Assembly: GCA_044337705.1 (NCBI GenBank)
Contig: JBIINB010000004.1
Coordinates: forward strand, 1-64,000
From: JBEISR01 sp044337705
GTDB taxonomy: Bacteria; Planctomycetota; Planctomycetia; Pirellulales; Pirellulaceae
Reading direction: 5' to 3'
Length of the DNA: 64,000 nucleotides
Part shown: positions 18,602 to 27,485 of the stretch, piece after piece
Numbering within the stretch: the stretch's first letter is position 1
How the letters are laid out: every line of letters begins with the position of its first letter
The notes under the pieces: model-generated
What the model was told of the DNA's origin: nothing
Seen by the model: only the letters and a program-made list of their open reading frames with translations
Database searches by the model: none
Position numbers and translations under genes: made by a program

Positions 18602-18842
18602 GGGTTGTCTGTTTAGAGGATGGAGCTGTTTTTGATAGCGTCGACAAGTTGGCTGGTTGGCCGACACCTTCCGATGAATCGCCATCCAAGCAACAAGAGG
18701 GTCTTATTTTGCTTCAAAGCAGCTGAATTTAACATGCAAACATTGGGTTGCGGATTTCGTCATCGATTAGCGATTACGACTCCGGGAACAAGTTCCAGTG
18801 GGGGGTAATTTCTGGTGGGAGTCCGGAAAGGTGGGTGGCACG

Positions 18843-18871
18843 AATTGGGATTTCGCTAATTGGGATTTCGC
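18843..18871. repeat. 14-bp tandem pair (AATTGGGATTTCGC)
   Basis: Two exact copies separated by a single T in the AT-richer part of the desert. Too short to assign; consistent with the same decayed repeat family. Confidence 0.7.
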
Positions 18872-19338
18872 ACTTCTTTTTGGGGGTGATTGATGGCGGC
18901 AGCGCGGATGCGATTCTGTATCAAAATGCAGCACGTGGTGTTTTGATGCTGATTGGATTGGCTACAGACACCGGCGGAAAGCTGTGCCGCAAAGCAGTTC
19001 GGCAGAAATTCGCTTAGCGGGTGGAGACCATCAGTGACCTTCAAATTGGAACGATTTCAGCGCCCGCGCCATATGCCAGCACTTTTCCTTCGGAAAATCG
19101 CTGTTTTGAGGCAACGTCGGCCTGGGGTTTGCATCGATAGTGGATTCGATTCGCTCAATTTTCGTCCAACCGATCTGGCGCTGGTTTCGTCGTGTTTCAG
19201 GGAGCCAGGTACCCGCTGGATTTGAATCGGATTTTCAGCTTTCTTGTAGAACCTGAAGTCCGAGCAAATAAGATGAATACGATTCGGTCAAGGAACGCTC
19301 TTTCGGTATTCGTGGGAGCAGGTCTGGGAGCATAAATT

Positions 19339-22300
19339 ATGGTTGTTCGTCGTTGGTCGGTTTGGTGCACGTTGGCTCTCAGCTGCCTAGGAGGTTCCCA
19401 GGCGTTGGAGGCTGGTAGTTCTGCACTAGGCCCCGTATTGGCAGCATCCCAGCAGTCGCGAAGTCTCGACTCGAGGATGGCAACCTACAGCGGGGATGAT
19501 GGAATCATCCATTTTGCTTTAAGTCTTCGTGCTCGGGAGCTTGGCGAACCTCGCGGCGTGCCCACGGTGATTCTCGTCGATACTTCGGCCAGCCAGACGG
19601 GCCAGATCCGCCGCGATTCGTTGGCGGTGGTGGATGCGCTGATCGCTGGAATGGACTCTGGTTCGGAAGTGGCGATTCTTGCCTGCGATGTTTCGCCGGT
19701 TGATCTTTCGGGTGGTCTCCACCGTCTTGGGGAATCGGTCATCGAGCATGCAACAGCTAGCCTTCGGGACCGAGTTCCTCTTGGCGCTACCAACTTCAAA
19801 GCAGCTCTCGAATCGGCAATCGAACTGCTCGCCGACCGGACCGATGGCGCGATCATCTATGTGGGTGACGGAGTTCATCGTTCTCAGCTTTTCGAACAGG
19901 AATCGATGGCGAATTTGGTCGATAGGCTGCGAGAGCGTCGAGTTTCTGTCCATAGTTTGGCGATTGGTCCTTTCTACGATGTAGCACTTCTTGCCTCCTT
20001 GGCTAGTCACACCGGAGGGACTGTGCTTATTCGAGATCGAATCGAAGCGACCACTCAGCAGATCGGAAACCATCTGGCTCAAGCTACCTCGGCCCCAATT
20101 TTCTGGCCGCAGACACTAGATGCTTCGCAACCTTGGGCCAGTCGCTTTCCTGAGGCGATCCCCCCGATCCGGTCGGATCGTGACTCAATTCTTTTAGGCA
20201 GCCTTCCGGAGGCATCTTGGAACGGCAAAGTGACGCTCCAAGGCACGCTGGCAGGGGAGCCAACGACGTTGGCCTGGGATGTTCAGTCGGAGCCATCTCA
20301 TCCTGATTTTGCCTTTCTTCCGTTGGTGGTGGAGAAGGCAAAAAAAGATCTCGGTCTGATGCTTCCAATCGCCGGTTCGCAGGCTCTGAAGGAACTGGGG
20401 GATGTCCTTGCCGCCAGCTCCCTGGAATTAGTCAAGTCGGGTCGGTTTGCACTCCAGTCCGGCGACGCCAAGGGGGCATTGGAGATCGCCAACGAGGCTT
20501 TGCGTCGAGACCCTGACAACGCCGAGGCATCTTCGCTGCGCGACGCTGCCCGAAAGCGATTGGAAGAGGCTCGCTTGGTGCGTCCAGTGGTTTTTGTGCA
20601 GGCGCCTCCTGGCGATCAAGTGGCACCTCCGGTTGTGGATGGTTCCGTGATTCCACCGGCTGCAGGAGGAGCGGTTCAGCCGGGGGTTGCACCTCCATTG
20701 CCCGGACAGGTATTCTCGCCCGCTCCTGGTTTGGATGACTTTTCCTCCGGTGGAGATCTTCTGGCCGAAGAAGAGGGCAATCGACGGCGTGTCTCGCAGC
20801 GAATGGAAGCAGAGGTCCGGAACCAGATTCGCGAGGCGAATCGAACGATTGTGAATGATCCCTCAGCAGCGATCGCCAACCTGAAGGCTCTGCAGGCTGA
20901 AGTTCGAAGGACCTCGGAATTGGATCCGGGGCTTCGATCGCAGCTGGAGTCGATGCTTGGTTCGACTCTCCAGGCGGCTGCAAGGCGTGAACGAGCTAAC
21001 CGGGACCGACAGGCGCAGGCGGACCAGGCAGCCGCTGCAGCCAATGCCTCCCGCCGCTTGCTGGATGAGCGGAACCGAAAGGAGTACTCGATACAGCAGT
21101 TGGTGGAGCGATTCAACTCGCTCATGCAGCAGCAGCTGTTCGCTGAAGCGAATTCGGATATTGCGCCGGTGGTGAAAGATCTGGCCCGAGACAGCGTCAT
21201 TGCACGCGTTGTCGAACTGGAATCGAGCATCGCTGCCAATCAGCAGTTGATGGAAGATGTCGTCGATCGGCGGAGGCGGGCGTTTGTCGATGCACTGTAC
21301 TTGAACGAGGCAGCGGCGATTCCATTCGTCGATGAACCCCCTGTTGTCTATCCTCCGCCCGAAGTCTGGCGAACCTTGACGGCTCGCCGCGAGCGATTCG
21401 CATCGATCGATCTTTCCAGCGGTAGCAGCAAGTCCGAGCAGTTGATTTACGATTCGTTGAAGCAGAAGGTGAATGTCGATTTTCGGAATCGGCCTCTTCG
21501 CGATGTGGTCGACGATCTCTGCAAGCAGGCAGGTGATGTTCCTTTCTACATCGATGATGCCGCTCTCGAAGAAGCCGGCCAGAACGCTGACGACCAAGTA
21601 ACTCGGACTCTACCCGATGTCTCTTTCCGTTCCGCCTTGCGATTGATTCTCGAGCCGCTCGATTTGACCTATGTGATTCAGGACGAAGTGCTGAAGATCA
21701 CGACCAAGGACAAGTCGGAGGCCGCTATCGTCAAAGTCTATCCCGTAGGTGATCTGGTAGTCCCGGTCTTCCCTATCGGCGGCGGCATGATGGGCGGTAT
21801 GGGCGGTGGTATGGGCGGTGGTATGGGTGGCGGTATGGGTGGCGGTATGGGCGGCGGTATGGGCGGTATGGGCGGTGGTATGGGCGGCATGGGTGGCATG
21901 GGCGGTGGTGGCATGGGCGGTATGGGTGGCGGTGGTGGTATGTTTGCCATCCCCGACCAGCCAACAAAGCCTGCGAAAGCCAACGATGAGTCGAAGTCAT
22001 TGACTCAAGCCAAGCAATGGTTGGATGCGATGGAAACCGCCAATGAAAAGGAGCTGGTCGCTCTCCAGAAGGGTCTGCAGGAGTTGGTCGGAATCGAATT
22101 GATTGCCGCCAAGGAAAAGCTTGGGGTCGAAGGAGGGAAGGCACAGTCGCAGGCTCACTTCCAGACCATCATCGATATCGTCCAGGAATCGCTGCGTCGT
22201 GGTTACCCTCAGTCGTGGATGTATGAGGCACTAAGCCTTTCGATGCAGGCTTGCGATTATCCGTCTCAGGATGTGTACCGAGTGCTGATGTCGGCCGTCG

Positions 22301-23448
22301 ACTTCTCGGGAGAAGTGCAAGACTCCTTGAGGATCGCCAAGTACCTGATCCAGCAAGGGATGAAAAAGGAGGCACTCCATCTACTGCACGATGTTGCGAT
22401 TGGAAATCCTCTGATGGTAGAGCCTTACGAATTGGGGCTCCCACTGGCTCGCGAACTGAACGATCTGGATGGCCTGCGATGGACGTGTGTTGGAATTCTC
22501 AAGCAAGCTTGGTCTGAAGAAAAGGTTTCGATTTACGAGAATGCCCAGCTATCGGCAAGAGCAACATATCTGCAGTTGGTCAAGAACAAGCGACCGATGG
22601 AAGCCAAGGCCTTTGAGAACCAGATCAAAGCTGCCATGGCTCGAGATCTGGTCATCCGCGTCAGCTGGACCGGAGAAGCGGATATCGATCTGACGGTGGC
22701 CGAGCCGGCAGGGACTGTCTGCTCCCTTACCAACCCCCGAACGGTTTCGGGCGGTATCTTGATGGGAGACGGTTCGCCAGCACAGGTGCCTGAGAATGGA
22801 ACCTATTCGGAAACCTACATCTGCCCTCAGGGGTACGCTGGGCAGTACCGCATCCTCCTCAGGAAAGCTTATGGAGATGTTGCCGCAGGCAAGGTGACTG
22901 TCGATTTGCTGACCGATTTCGGAACTCCTGATGAGCGTTATGTTCGAAAGCAGATACCGCTGGACGATAAGGACATCTTGATCGATGCGATGGTCAAGAA
23001 CGGACACCGAGATGTCCCGATCGTCGAAGCTCAGATCGCAGACCTCCAGAACAAACGGCTGGAGGCAGGACGCGCTGTACTGGCCCAGCAGTTCATGGGA
23101 GGCGGAAGTTCCAGCGGGTCGAGCGCCGCCGAGTGGTATGAGTGGCAGCAGAGGCTTCTGGCAGGTGCCACTGGCAGTTTCCCGCTCCGAGGCGCCGTTG
23201 GATACCGTCCCGAAATCACCTTCATGCCTCAAGGCACCTTCATGATGGCTCGCGCCGTCATCTCTGGTGACCGTCGGTATGTCCGCGTCTCCCCAGCTCC
23301 CTTCTTTATGGATATTCTCGCCGTCGATACCTTCAATTTCATCACCGGCGACAGCACCTCGGGCGGTGGTGGACTTGGTGGCGGTGGCGGCGGTGGTGGA
23401 TTCGGAGGCGGTGGTGGATTCGGCGGCGGTGGTGGTGGTGGGTTCTGA
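19339..23448 (+). CDS. Large secreted VWA-domain protein with STN and glycine-rich segments
   Basis: This 1369-residue protein has a signal peptide (about 1-35). A VWA domain (about 55-235) has an intact MIDAS motif: DTSAS at 81-85, T151 and VGDG at 176-179. A TPR-like helical pair (about 365-415) and coiled, Gln/Arg-rich helices (about 480-680) follow. An STN-like domain (about 703-795), the short N-terminal fold of secretins and TonB receptors, ends in VLKITTKD. Next come a Met-Gly repeat (815-868) and more helices. Residues about 1100-1190 (VRVSWTGEADIDLTVAEP) resemble the DUF2135/YfaP beta domain. The tail is nearly pure glycine. GGGAG 8 nt upstream fixes the ATG, and a strong terminator follows. 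It is probably an envelope adhesion or scaffold protein; the function is unknown. Confidence 0.85.
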   Translation: MVVRRWSVWCTLALSCLGGSQALEAGSSALGPVLAASQQSRSLDSRMATYSGDDGIIHFALSLRARELGEPRGVPTVILVDTSASQTGQIRRDSLAVVDALIAGMDSGSEVAILACDVSPVDLSGGLHRLGESVIEHATASLRDRVPLGATNFKAALESAIELLADRTDGAIIYVGDGVHRSQLFEQESMANLVDRLRERRVSVHSLAIGPFYDVALLASLASHTGGTVLIRDRIEATTQQIGNHLAQATSAPIFWPQTLDASQPWASRFPEAIPPIRSDRDSILLGSLPEASWNGKVTLQGTLAGEPTTLAWDVQSEPSHPDFAFLPLVVEKAKKDLGLMLPIAGSQALKELGDVLAASSLELVKSGRFALQSGDAKGALEIANEALRRDPDNAEASSLRDAARKRLEEARLVRPVVFVQAPPGDQVAPPVVDGSVIPPAAGGAVQPGVAPPLPGQVFSPAPGLDDFSSGGDLLAEEEGNRRRVSQRMEAEVRNQIREANRTIVNDPSAAIANLKALQAEVRRTSELDPGLRSQLESMLGSTLQAAARRERANRDRQAQADQAAAAANASRRLLDERNRKEYSIQQLVERFNSLMQQQLFAEANSDIAPVVKDLARDSVIARVVELESSIAANQQLMEDVVDRRRRAFVDALYLNEAAAIPFVDEPPVVYPPPEVWRTLTARRERFASIDLSSGSSKSEQLIYDSLKQKVNVDFRNRPLRDVVDDLCKQAGDVPFYIDDAALEEAGQNADDQVTRTLPDVSFRSALRLILEPLDLTYVIQDEVLKITTKDKSEAAIVKVYPVGDLVVPVFPIGGGMMGGMGGGMGGGMGGGMGGGMGGGMGGMGGGMGGMGGMGGGGMGGMGGGGGMFAIPDQPTKPAKANDESKSLTQAKQWLDAMETANEKELVALQKGLQELVGIELIAAKEKLGVEGGKAQSQAHFQTIIDIVQESLRRGYPQSWMYEALSLSMQACDYPSQDVYRVLMSAVDFSGEVQDSLRIAKYLIQQGMKKEALHLLHDVAIGNPLMVEPYELGLPLARELNDLDGLRWTCVGILKQAWSEEKVSIYENAQLSARATYLQLVKNKRPMEAKAFENQIKAAMARDLVIRVSWTGEADIDLTVAEPAGTVCSLTNPRTVSGGILMGDGSPAQVPENGTYSETYICPQGYAGQYRILLRKAYGDVAAGKVTVDLLTDFGTPDERYVRKQIPLDDKDILIDAMVKNGHRDVPIVEAQIADLQNKRLEAGRAVLAQQFMGGGSSSGSSAAEWYEWQQRLLAGATGSFPLRGAVGYRPEITFMPQGTFMMARAVISGDRRYVRVSPAPFFMDILAVDTFNFITGDSTSGGGGLGGGGGGGGFGGGGGFGGGGGGGF
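21780..21946 (+). repeat. In-frame GGTATGGGCGGC microsatellite (Gly-Met)
   Basis: Roughly 14 tandem 9-12-bp units encode MGGG/MGGM repeats in the middle of the VWA protein, directly after the STN domain. The unit length is a multiple of three, so slippage would alter length without frameshift. Confidence 0.85.
23358..23447 (+). repeat. In-frame GGTGGC microsatellite (poly-Gly tail)
   Basis: Near-perfect GGT/GGC/GGA codon runs with occasional Phe encode the last ~30 residues of the VWA protein. The tail ends in Phe just before the stop. Confidence 0.85.
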
Positions 23449-23480
23449 CGTCGCAATCGTCCAAACCAAAGATTACTTCC

Positions 23481-23513
23481 GAGAGGCCGCGACCATCGCG
23501 GCCTCTCTTTTTT
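23481..23513 (+). terminator. Rho-independent terminator of the VWA gene
   Basis: A perfect 12-bp stem (GAGAGGCCGCGA, loop CCA, TCGCGGCCTCTC) is followed at once by six T residues, 33 bp after the stop codon. It is the clearest intrinsic terminator in the window. Confidence 0.95.
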
Positions 23514-23569
23514 GAACGCACTCTATCCTGAATTCCACCGCTCGGGATGAGGGGTAGCAACTAGTCGTA

Positions 23570-25654
23570 TCAGGGGGATCCTTCCCCCCGGTCCTGAAAG
23601 ATCCTCTTAAAGTCCTTCAGATAGGGATGGTACCGCGCTGGAATGGCCTTCGGACTGACAGGAAGGTCAGCAAGGCGTTGTGCAATCTCTTTTCCTCCAG
23701 CTTGCGAGTTTAGGAGACTATGGCAAGCGGAACTTGCCAGCATGATGATTGAAGCGTCGGAGTCTTCCTTCGCAGTCAAAGCAATCTCCACCAGTTGATG
23801 GACCCCCTGATTTCGTATGCTTGGGGTCTTGGCTCGCGCGAGAAACTCTGCCGCAACCACCCTCACCATCGGCTCTCGATCCTCCAATTGAAGTTGTAGG
23901 ATATGGTCCTCATCGATTTCGCCTCTGCACTTTCGGATGAGCAGTCCCATAGCTCCCCAGTATCTCTGAACCGGGTCCTCCGATTCCAACCATCGACTCG
24001 CTTCCGACCGGGAATCTGTCTCGGTCCCCCCGTGTTCACCGGCCCAGGCTGCCGCGTCCACCCTTGCTCGCATCAGCGACTCGGGTAAGCGCTGTCCGAC
24101 TTCCCAGGGGCTGGAGCCTTTGCTGTCAGCCAGCATGATCGATTCCGGGGTCAGTCCCCAATCCCGCGACTCCACCATCCAGTCCAACAGCGCGCGACTC
24201 AATCGGTTCTGATCGGCTTCCATTCCCTTCTGGCCGAACAGATTGTGAATCTGATGCGGATCTGCGGCTAGGTCATAGAGTTCGTGGGTTGGCTTGGGCA
24301 GCCAAAAAGCTGATTGAGCCGGGTTGGTCTTTCCTTCCTTCCAATGCTTTTCCCATACCTGGGTGGTTGGCGTGAGGAACATGTAATCGAGGAATTGACC
24401 TTGTGGCTGATGTGGCATCCAGTTTCGGATGTAAAGAAATCGTTCATCACGCACCGCCCGCGAGCAATCAACTCGCTCATCCATGCGGTCCCGAAATCCA
24501 AACTGATAGCGAACTGGTTCGCGCTGATACTTTCCCAGTAACGACCTTCCCGACATCCAGCCAGGTGGCTCGATCCCCGCCACAGAGAGCGTCGTAGGTG
24601 CCATATCGATGAAGCTGATCGCTATGTCGCTAGCTGTCCCCGCCCGCATTCCTTCCGGGGCAAGGGAGGCGAAGTACGGTGGAAGGGAAATGAGAAGCGG
24701 GACATGGAGTCCACCCTGGTAAAGCCATCGTTTGCTACGGGGCATGCCACTACCATGATCCCCAAAATAAAAGACGATGGTCGAAGCGAGCAGGTTATCC
24801 TGGTCGAGCTGACGAAGGATCTCTCCCACCTCCTGATCCATCTGCTCGATCTTGTCGTAATACTGAGCCCAATCGCGCCGAACTTCGGGAAGATCGGGAT
24901 GGTAGGGTGGAACCGAGATACTTTGAGGATCTAGTTTCGAATCATGCGGTCTTTTGCGGATCTGGCTTTCGTGGGTGGTGCCGATGTTGAAAACTGCAAA
25001 GAAAGGTTGGTCTGGTCGCCTCTGCCTCCAGTGAGCCATGGGGCCGGAAGCATCCCAAGGGCTTGCAGAAGGACGAATGTTGTAATCCTCCTTCTGCCGG
25101 TTGGTACAGTAGTAGCCAGCTTGACGCATGTACTGGGGAAACAGCTCCATCATGGCCGGCAGCGGTACCTCGCTTCGCATGTGGCTTGCTCCAAGACTCG
25201 TCGGCCATACGCCAGTGATCAGGGTGGTGCGTGCCGGCGCACAGACCGGTGCATTGGACCAGCAACGTGTAAAGCGAATGCTTCGAGCCGCCAATTGATC
25301 GAGATGCGGAGTCACTGCCCAGGGATCGCCGTAGCATGCAAGCTGTGGTCCGTTGTCTTCGCTGGTGATCCAGACGATATTCGGACGGGCAGTTTCAGCG
25401 AGTTGGCTCTCCTGTCCCTGAGTTTGGCCGGCAATGCAGCTTGCGATAGACCACTCGACCACAAACGTCAGAAACAGCAGCAGGCACCACCCGTGGATGA
25501 CATGGGACTGCATCCGAGGTGAACTCCGCAGCATCGGCTGCATTTGTGGGCGCGCTCGCCTGCGATGATTTCCCGATGCCTCGCCTCTCGCAGACCTCAA
25601 AGCTCGCCTACAATAAGGCCGACCGCCTGGAGATGTCCTGGTACTGCGGTCCAT
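23570..25654 (-). CDS. Exported sulfatase (CxPxR type) with C-terminal HEAT-like region
   Basis: This protein has up to 694 residues. The catalytic core opens with RPNIVWITSEDNG and holds the formylglycine motif CAPAR (C138), followed by TLITG. The metal/active-site block FYFGDHGSGMPRSKRWLYQGGLHVP comes later. This is a class I (Cys-type) sulfatase that cleaves sulfate esters, here probably of sulfated polysaccharide. The last ~170 residues are helical and HEAT-like. Maturation would need a formylglycine-generating enzyme, none of which lies nearby. A hydrophobic helix near residue 57-70 ends in IASC, a plausible lipobox. The ATG at 25654 has AGGAG 10 nt upstream. In-frame ATGs at 25534 and 25513 lie closer to the signal helix and could be the true start. 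A longer reading to 25867 would overlap the next gene and is rejected. Confidence 0.88.
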   Translation of the reverse strand: MDRSTRTSPGGRPYCRRALRSARGEASGNHRRRARPQMQPMLRSSPRMQSHVIHGWCLLLFLTFVVEWSIASCIAGQTQGQESQLAETARPNIVWITSEDNGPQLACYGDPWAVTPHLDQLAARSIRFTRCWSNAPVCAPARTTLITGVWPTSLGASHMRSEVPLPAMMELFPQYMRQAGYYCTNRQKEDYNIRPSASPWDASGPMAHWRQRRPDQPFFAVFNIGTTHESQIRKRPHDSKLDPQSISVPPYHPDLPEVRRDWAQYYDKIEQMDQEVGEILRQLDQDNLLASTIVFYFGDHGSGMPRSKRWLYQGGLHVPLLISLPPYFASLAPEGMRAGTASDIAISFIDMAPTTLSVAGIEPPGWMSGRSLLGKYQREPVRYQFGFRDRMDERVDCSRAVRDERFLYIRNWMPHQPQGQFLDYMFLTPTTQVWEKHWKEGKTNPAQSAFWLPKPTHELYDLAADPHQIHNLFGQKGMEADQNRLSRALLDWMVESRDWGLTPESIMLADSKGSSPWEVGQRLPESLMRARVDAAAWAGEHGGTETDSRSEASRWLESEDPVQRYWGAMGLLIRKCRGEIDEDHILQLQLEDREPMVRVVAAEFLARAKTPSIRNQGVHQLVEIALTAKEDSDASIIMLASSACHSLLNSQAGGKEIAQRLADLPVSPKAIPARYHPYLKDFKRIFQDRGEGSP

Positions 25655-25688
25655 CAACTCGTACTCCTTTGGATCAGGGAAGAGGAAA

Positions 25689-26300
25689 ATGAACTTCGGA
25701 AAAACGCATCGTCGACCCAGCAGCTTCGTAATCCATGGCGGGATCCTTGCAGCGATCTTTTTCGCAGCGAGTTCCCATTCAACAGCGGCCGAACCGGTGG
25801 TCGCTGTCATGAAAACCAGTATGGGGGATATTCGTTTGGAGTTGGATACAGAAAAGGCGCCGATCACAGTCGGGAATTTCGTCGAGTACGCGAAGTCAGG
25901 GCATTTTTCTGGGACAATTTTTCATCGGGTGATCAAAGGGTTCATGATTCAAGGAGGCGGCTTCAATGCCCAGCTGAAAGAAAAGGAGACCCGAAAACCG
26001 ATCCGGAATGAATCGACCAACGGACTTCGCAACAAAAAATACTCCATTGCGATGGCCCGTACTTCCGACCCCGACAGCGCCAGCAGTCAGTTCTTCATCA
26101 ATACGACCGACAACAGTATGCTAGACCGGGATCGGGCCAGAGACGGAGTGGGGTATGCGGTTTTCGGACGGGTGGTTTCGGGGCAGGAAGTCGTCGACGC
26201 CATTGAGTCGGTTGCCACCCGCACCCTGGGGCCTTTGGAGAACGTACCAGTCAAGCCTATCGTCATCGAATCGGTCACCATTCTCGAAGCTTCCAAGTAA
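25689..26300 (+). CDS. Exported cyclophilin-type peptidyl-prolyl isomerase
   Basis: This 203-residue protein has a signal peptide (about 1-34, ending STAAEP). The cyclophilin core has FHRVIKGFMIQGGGF, SIAMARTSDPDSASSQFFI and GYAVFGRVVSGQEVVD. The catalytic Arg of FHRVI and the QFFI block are intact. It speeds cis-trans isomerisation of X-Pro bonds in the periplasm during folding of exported proteins. The gene is divergent from the sulfatase and lies 50 bp upstream of a second, signal-less cyclophilin, so the two probably share an mRNA. Confidence 0.92.
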   Translation: MNFGKTHRRPSSFVIHGGILAAIFFAASSHSTAAEPVVAVMKTSMGDIRLELDTEKAPITVGNFVEYAKSGHFSGTIFHRVIKGFMIQGGGFNAQLKEKETRKPIRNESTNGLRNKKYSIAMARTSDPDSASSQFFINTTDNSMLDRDRARDGVGYAVFGRVVSGQEVVDAIESVATRTLGPLENVPVKPIVIESVTILEASK

Positions 26301-26350
26301 TCGGAGTCTGACAACTCTTCTTTTCCCTTCACATCATGAGGTAAACTGGG

Positions 26351-26851
26351 ATGGCAATTCTCAAAACGACCGCAGGGGACATCCATGTTCGTCTGGATGC
26401 GTCTGCGGCGCCAATCACAACCGCCAATTTCATTCAATACGCGCGATCCGGCCACTACGATGGCACTATTTTTCATCGGGTCATCCAAGGCTTCATGATC
26501 CAAGGTGGCGGAATGAACGCTGCTATGCAGGAGAAGAAAACCTTGGCACCGATCAAAAACGAGTCTTCGAACGGCAAGTCGAACCGCAAGTACACCGTCG
26601 CGATGGCTCGTACCAACATTCCCGACAGCGCTACCAGCCAGTTCTTCATCAACACCAACGACAATCTCTTCCTCGATCGTTCCCGCGCATCTGATGGAGT
26701 TGGTTACGCGGTGTTTGGTGAGGTCGTTTCAGGGATGGACGTGGTGGACAAGATCGAAGGAGTAAAGACGGGCACACGCGGACGTCACGATGATGTCCCT
26801 TTGCAGGCGATAGAAATTCTTTCGGTTGAGCTGGAACAGGGAGAGGTCTGA
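26351..26851 (+). CDS. Cytoplasmic cyclophilin-type peptidyl-prolyl isomerase
   Basis: This 166-residue protein has no signal peptide and starts directly at the first cyclophilin strand (MAILKTTAGDIHVRLDA). It shares FHRVIQGFMIQGGGMN, VAMARTNIPDSATSQFFI and GYAVFGEVVSGMDVVD with the upstream paralogue. It is the cytoplasmic counterpart of the preceding exported isomerase. The pair probably arose by tandem duplication and gain or loss of the export signal. A GAGG sits about 9 nt ahead of the ATG. Confidence 0.92.
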   Translation: MAILKTTAGDIHVRLDASAAPITTANFIQYARSGHYDGTIFHRVIQGFMIQGGGMNAAMQEKKTLAPIKNESSNGKSNRKYTVAMARTNIPDSATSQFFINTNDNLFLDRSRASDGVGYAVFGEVVSGMDVVDKIEGVKTGTRGRHDDVPLQAIEILSVELEQGEV

Positions 26852-27485
26852 ACGGTCGCAGGTGGATAGGACTTCCTGGAAACTATGCGGCTTTTCTCGT
26901 TTTCGGAAGGCTCCCCAAAAGCCATCTCAAGCCACGAGCTATCGGTCGATTGATGTTTTGCTGGTCATTCGGCCGATGCGACTGCAGTTTCCGGGAAAGC
27001 ACCCTACTTCCGTTCTCGGAACGGTCCAAAGCGCACGCTCTGGACGAAAGACTTCCAGCTTTTGTGGCAAGATTGCTTTCGCTGCTGTGAATGTCCCTGG
27101 ATATTTTTATCCCCATGCGGAACTTATGGCTTCCAGTGGGGACACTAACCCAGGGAATGTCTCTAGGCAGGAGCTATGCGAGAGCAAAAGCTGCTCATTT
27201 CCTTGCGCACGGTCGACCCAGGAGTCACATCGGTAGACGATCGATCGTCCACTGCGTGCAATGCGAAGGGCCACCGAAAACCCAGCCACGGTGAGTCCAT
27301 AAATACGAATGCCGATTTTCCTGGCGACAGCAAGAGGGTTCCGCCCATTAAGAAGACCAATCGGGATGGTAAGAAGGGGACACCACACAGCCGGCAGCCA
27401 ACCGGATGGCTCACCAAGTTAAGTTGGTATGCAAGCCGATAGGCTTATTGAGCGATGCAGCGCGTCGCATGCAGAAAGATTGGAG
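26852..27485. other. Intergenic stretch between convergent units, no supported gene
   Basis: This 634-bp gap lies between the cyclophilin pair and the end of the exopolysaccharide operon. Short frames on both strands lack motifs. Small inverted repeats occur at 27413-27428 (ACCAA/TTGGT) and 27432-27445 (AAGCC/GGCTT). Neither is followed by a clear U-tract, but they may act as 3' structures of the operon. Confidence 0.5.

Larger units (their letters stand above)
17999..19338. other. 1.3-kb gene desert with direct repeats
   Basis: No frame here has a recognisable product. A 176-residue minus-strand frame (17968-18498) overlaps the start of the neighbouring gene, has one hydrophobic stretch and no family motif; I do not call it. 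The stretch carries a 49-bp direct repeat within a larger degenerate duplication (18440-18700), a 14-bp tandem pair at 18843-18871, and the promoter region of the VWA gene at its right end. Base composition turns more AT-rich from about 18700 on. It may be the relic of an inserted element. Confidence 0.55.

Noticed and set aside
21780..21946. Dense tandem repeats considered as a CRISPR array
   Set aside because: Units are 9-12 bp, have no unique spacers and encode Met-Gly in frame.
22549..23469. 306-residue minus-strand frame opposite the end of the VWA gene
   Set aside because: Its Thr/Ala/Ser-rich N-terminus is the antisense of the poly-Gly tail; no independent support.
27163..27417. 84-residue minus-strand frame after the EPS operon, considered as a small exosortase substrate
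   Set aside because: It has no signal peptide followed by a C-terminal helix and basic tail, and no PEP-type motif.
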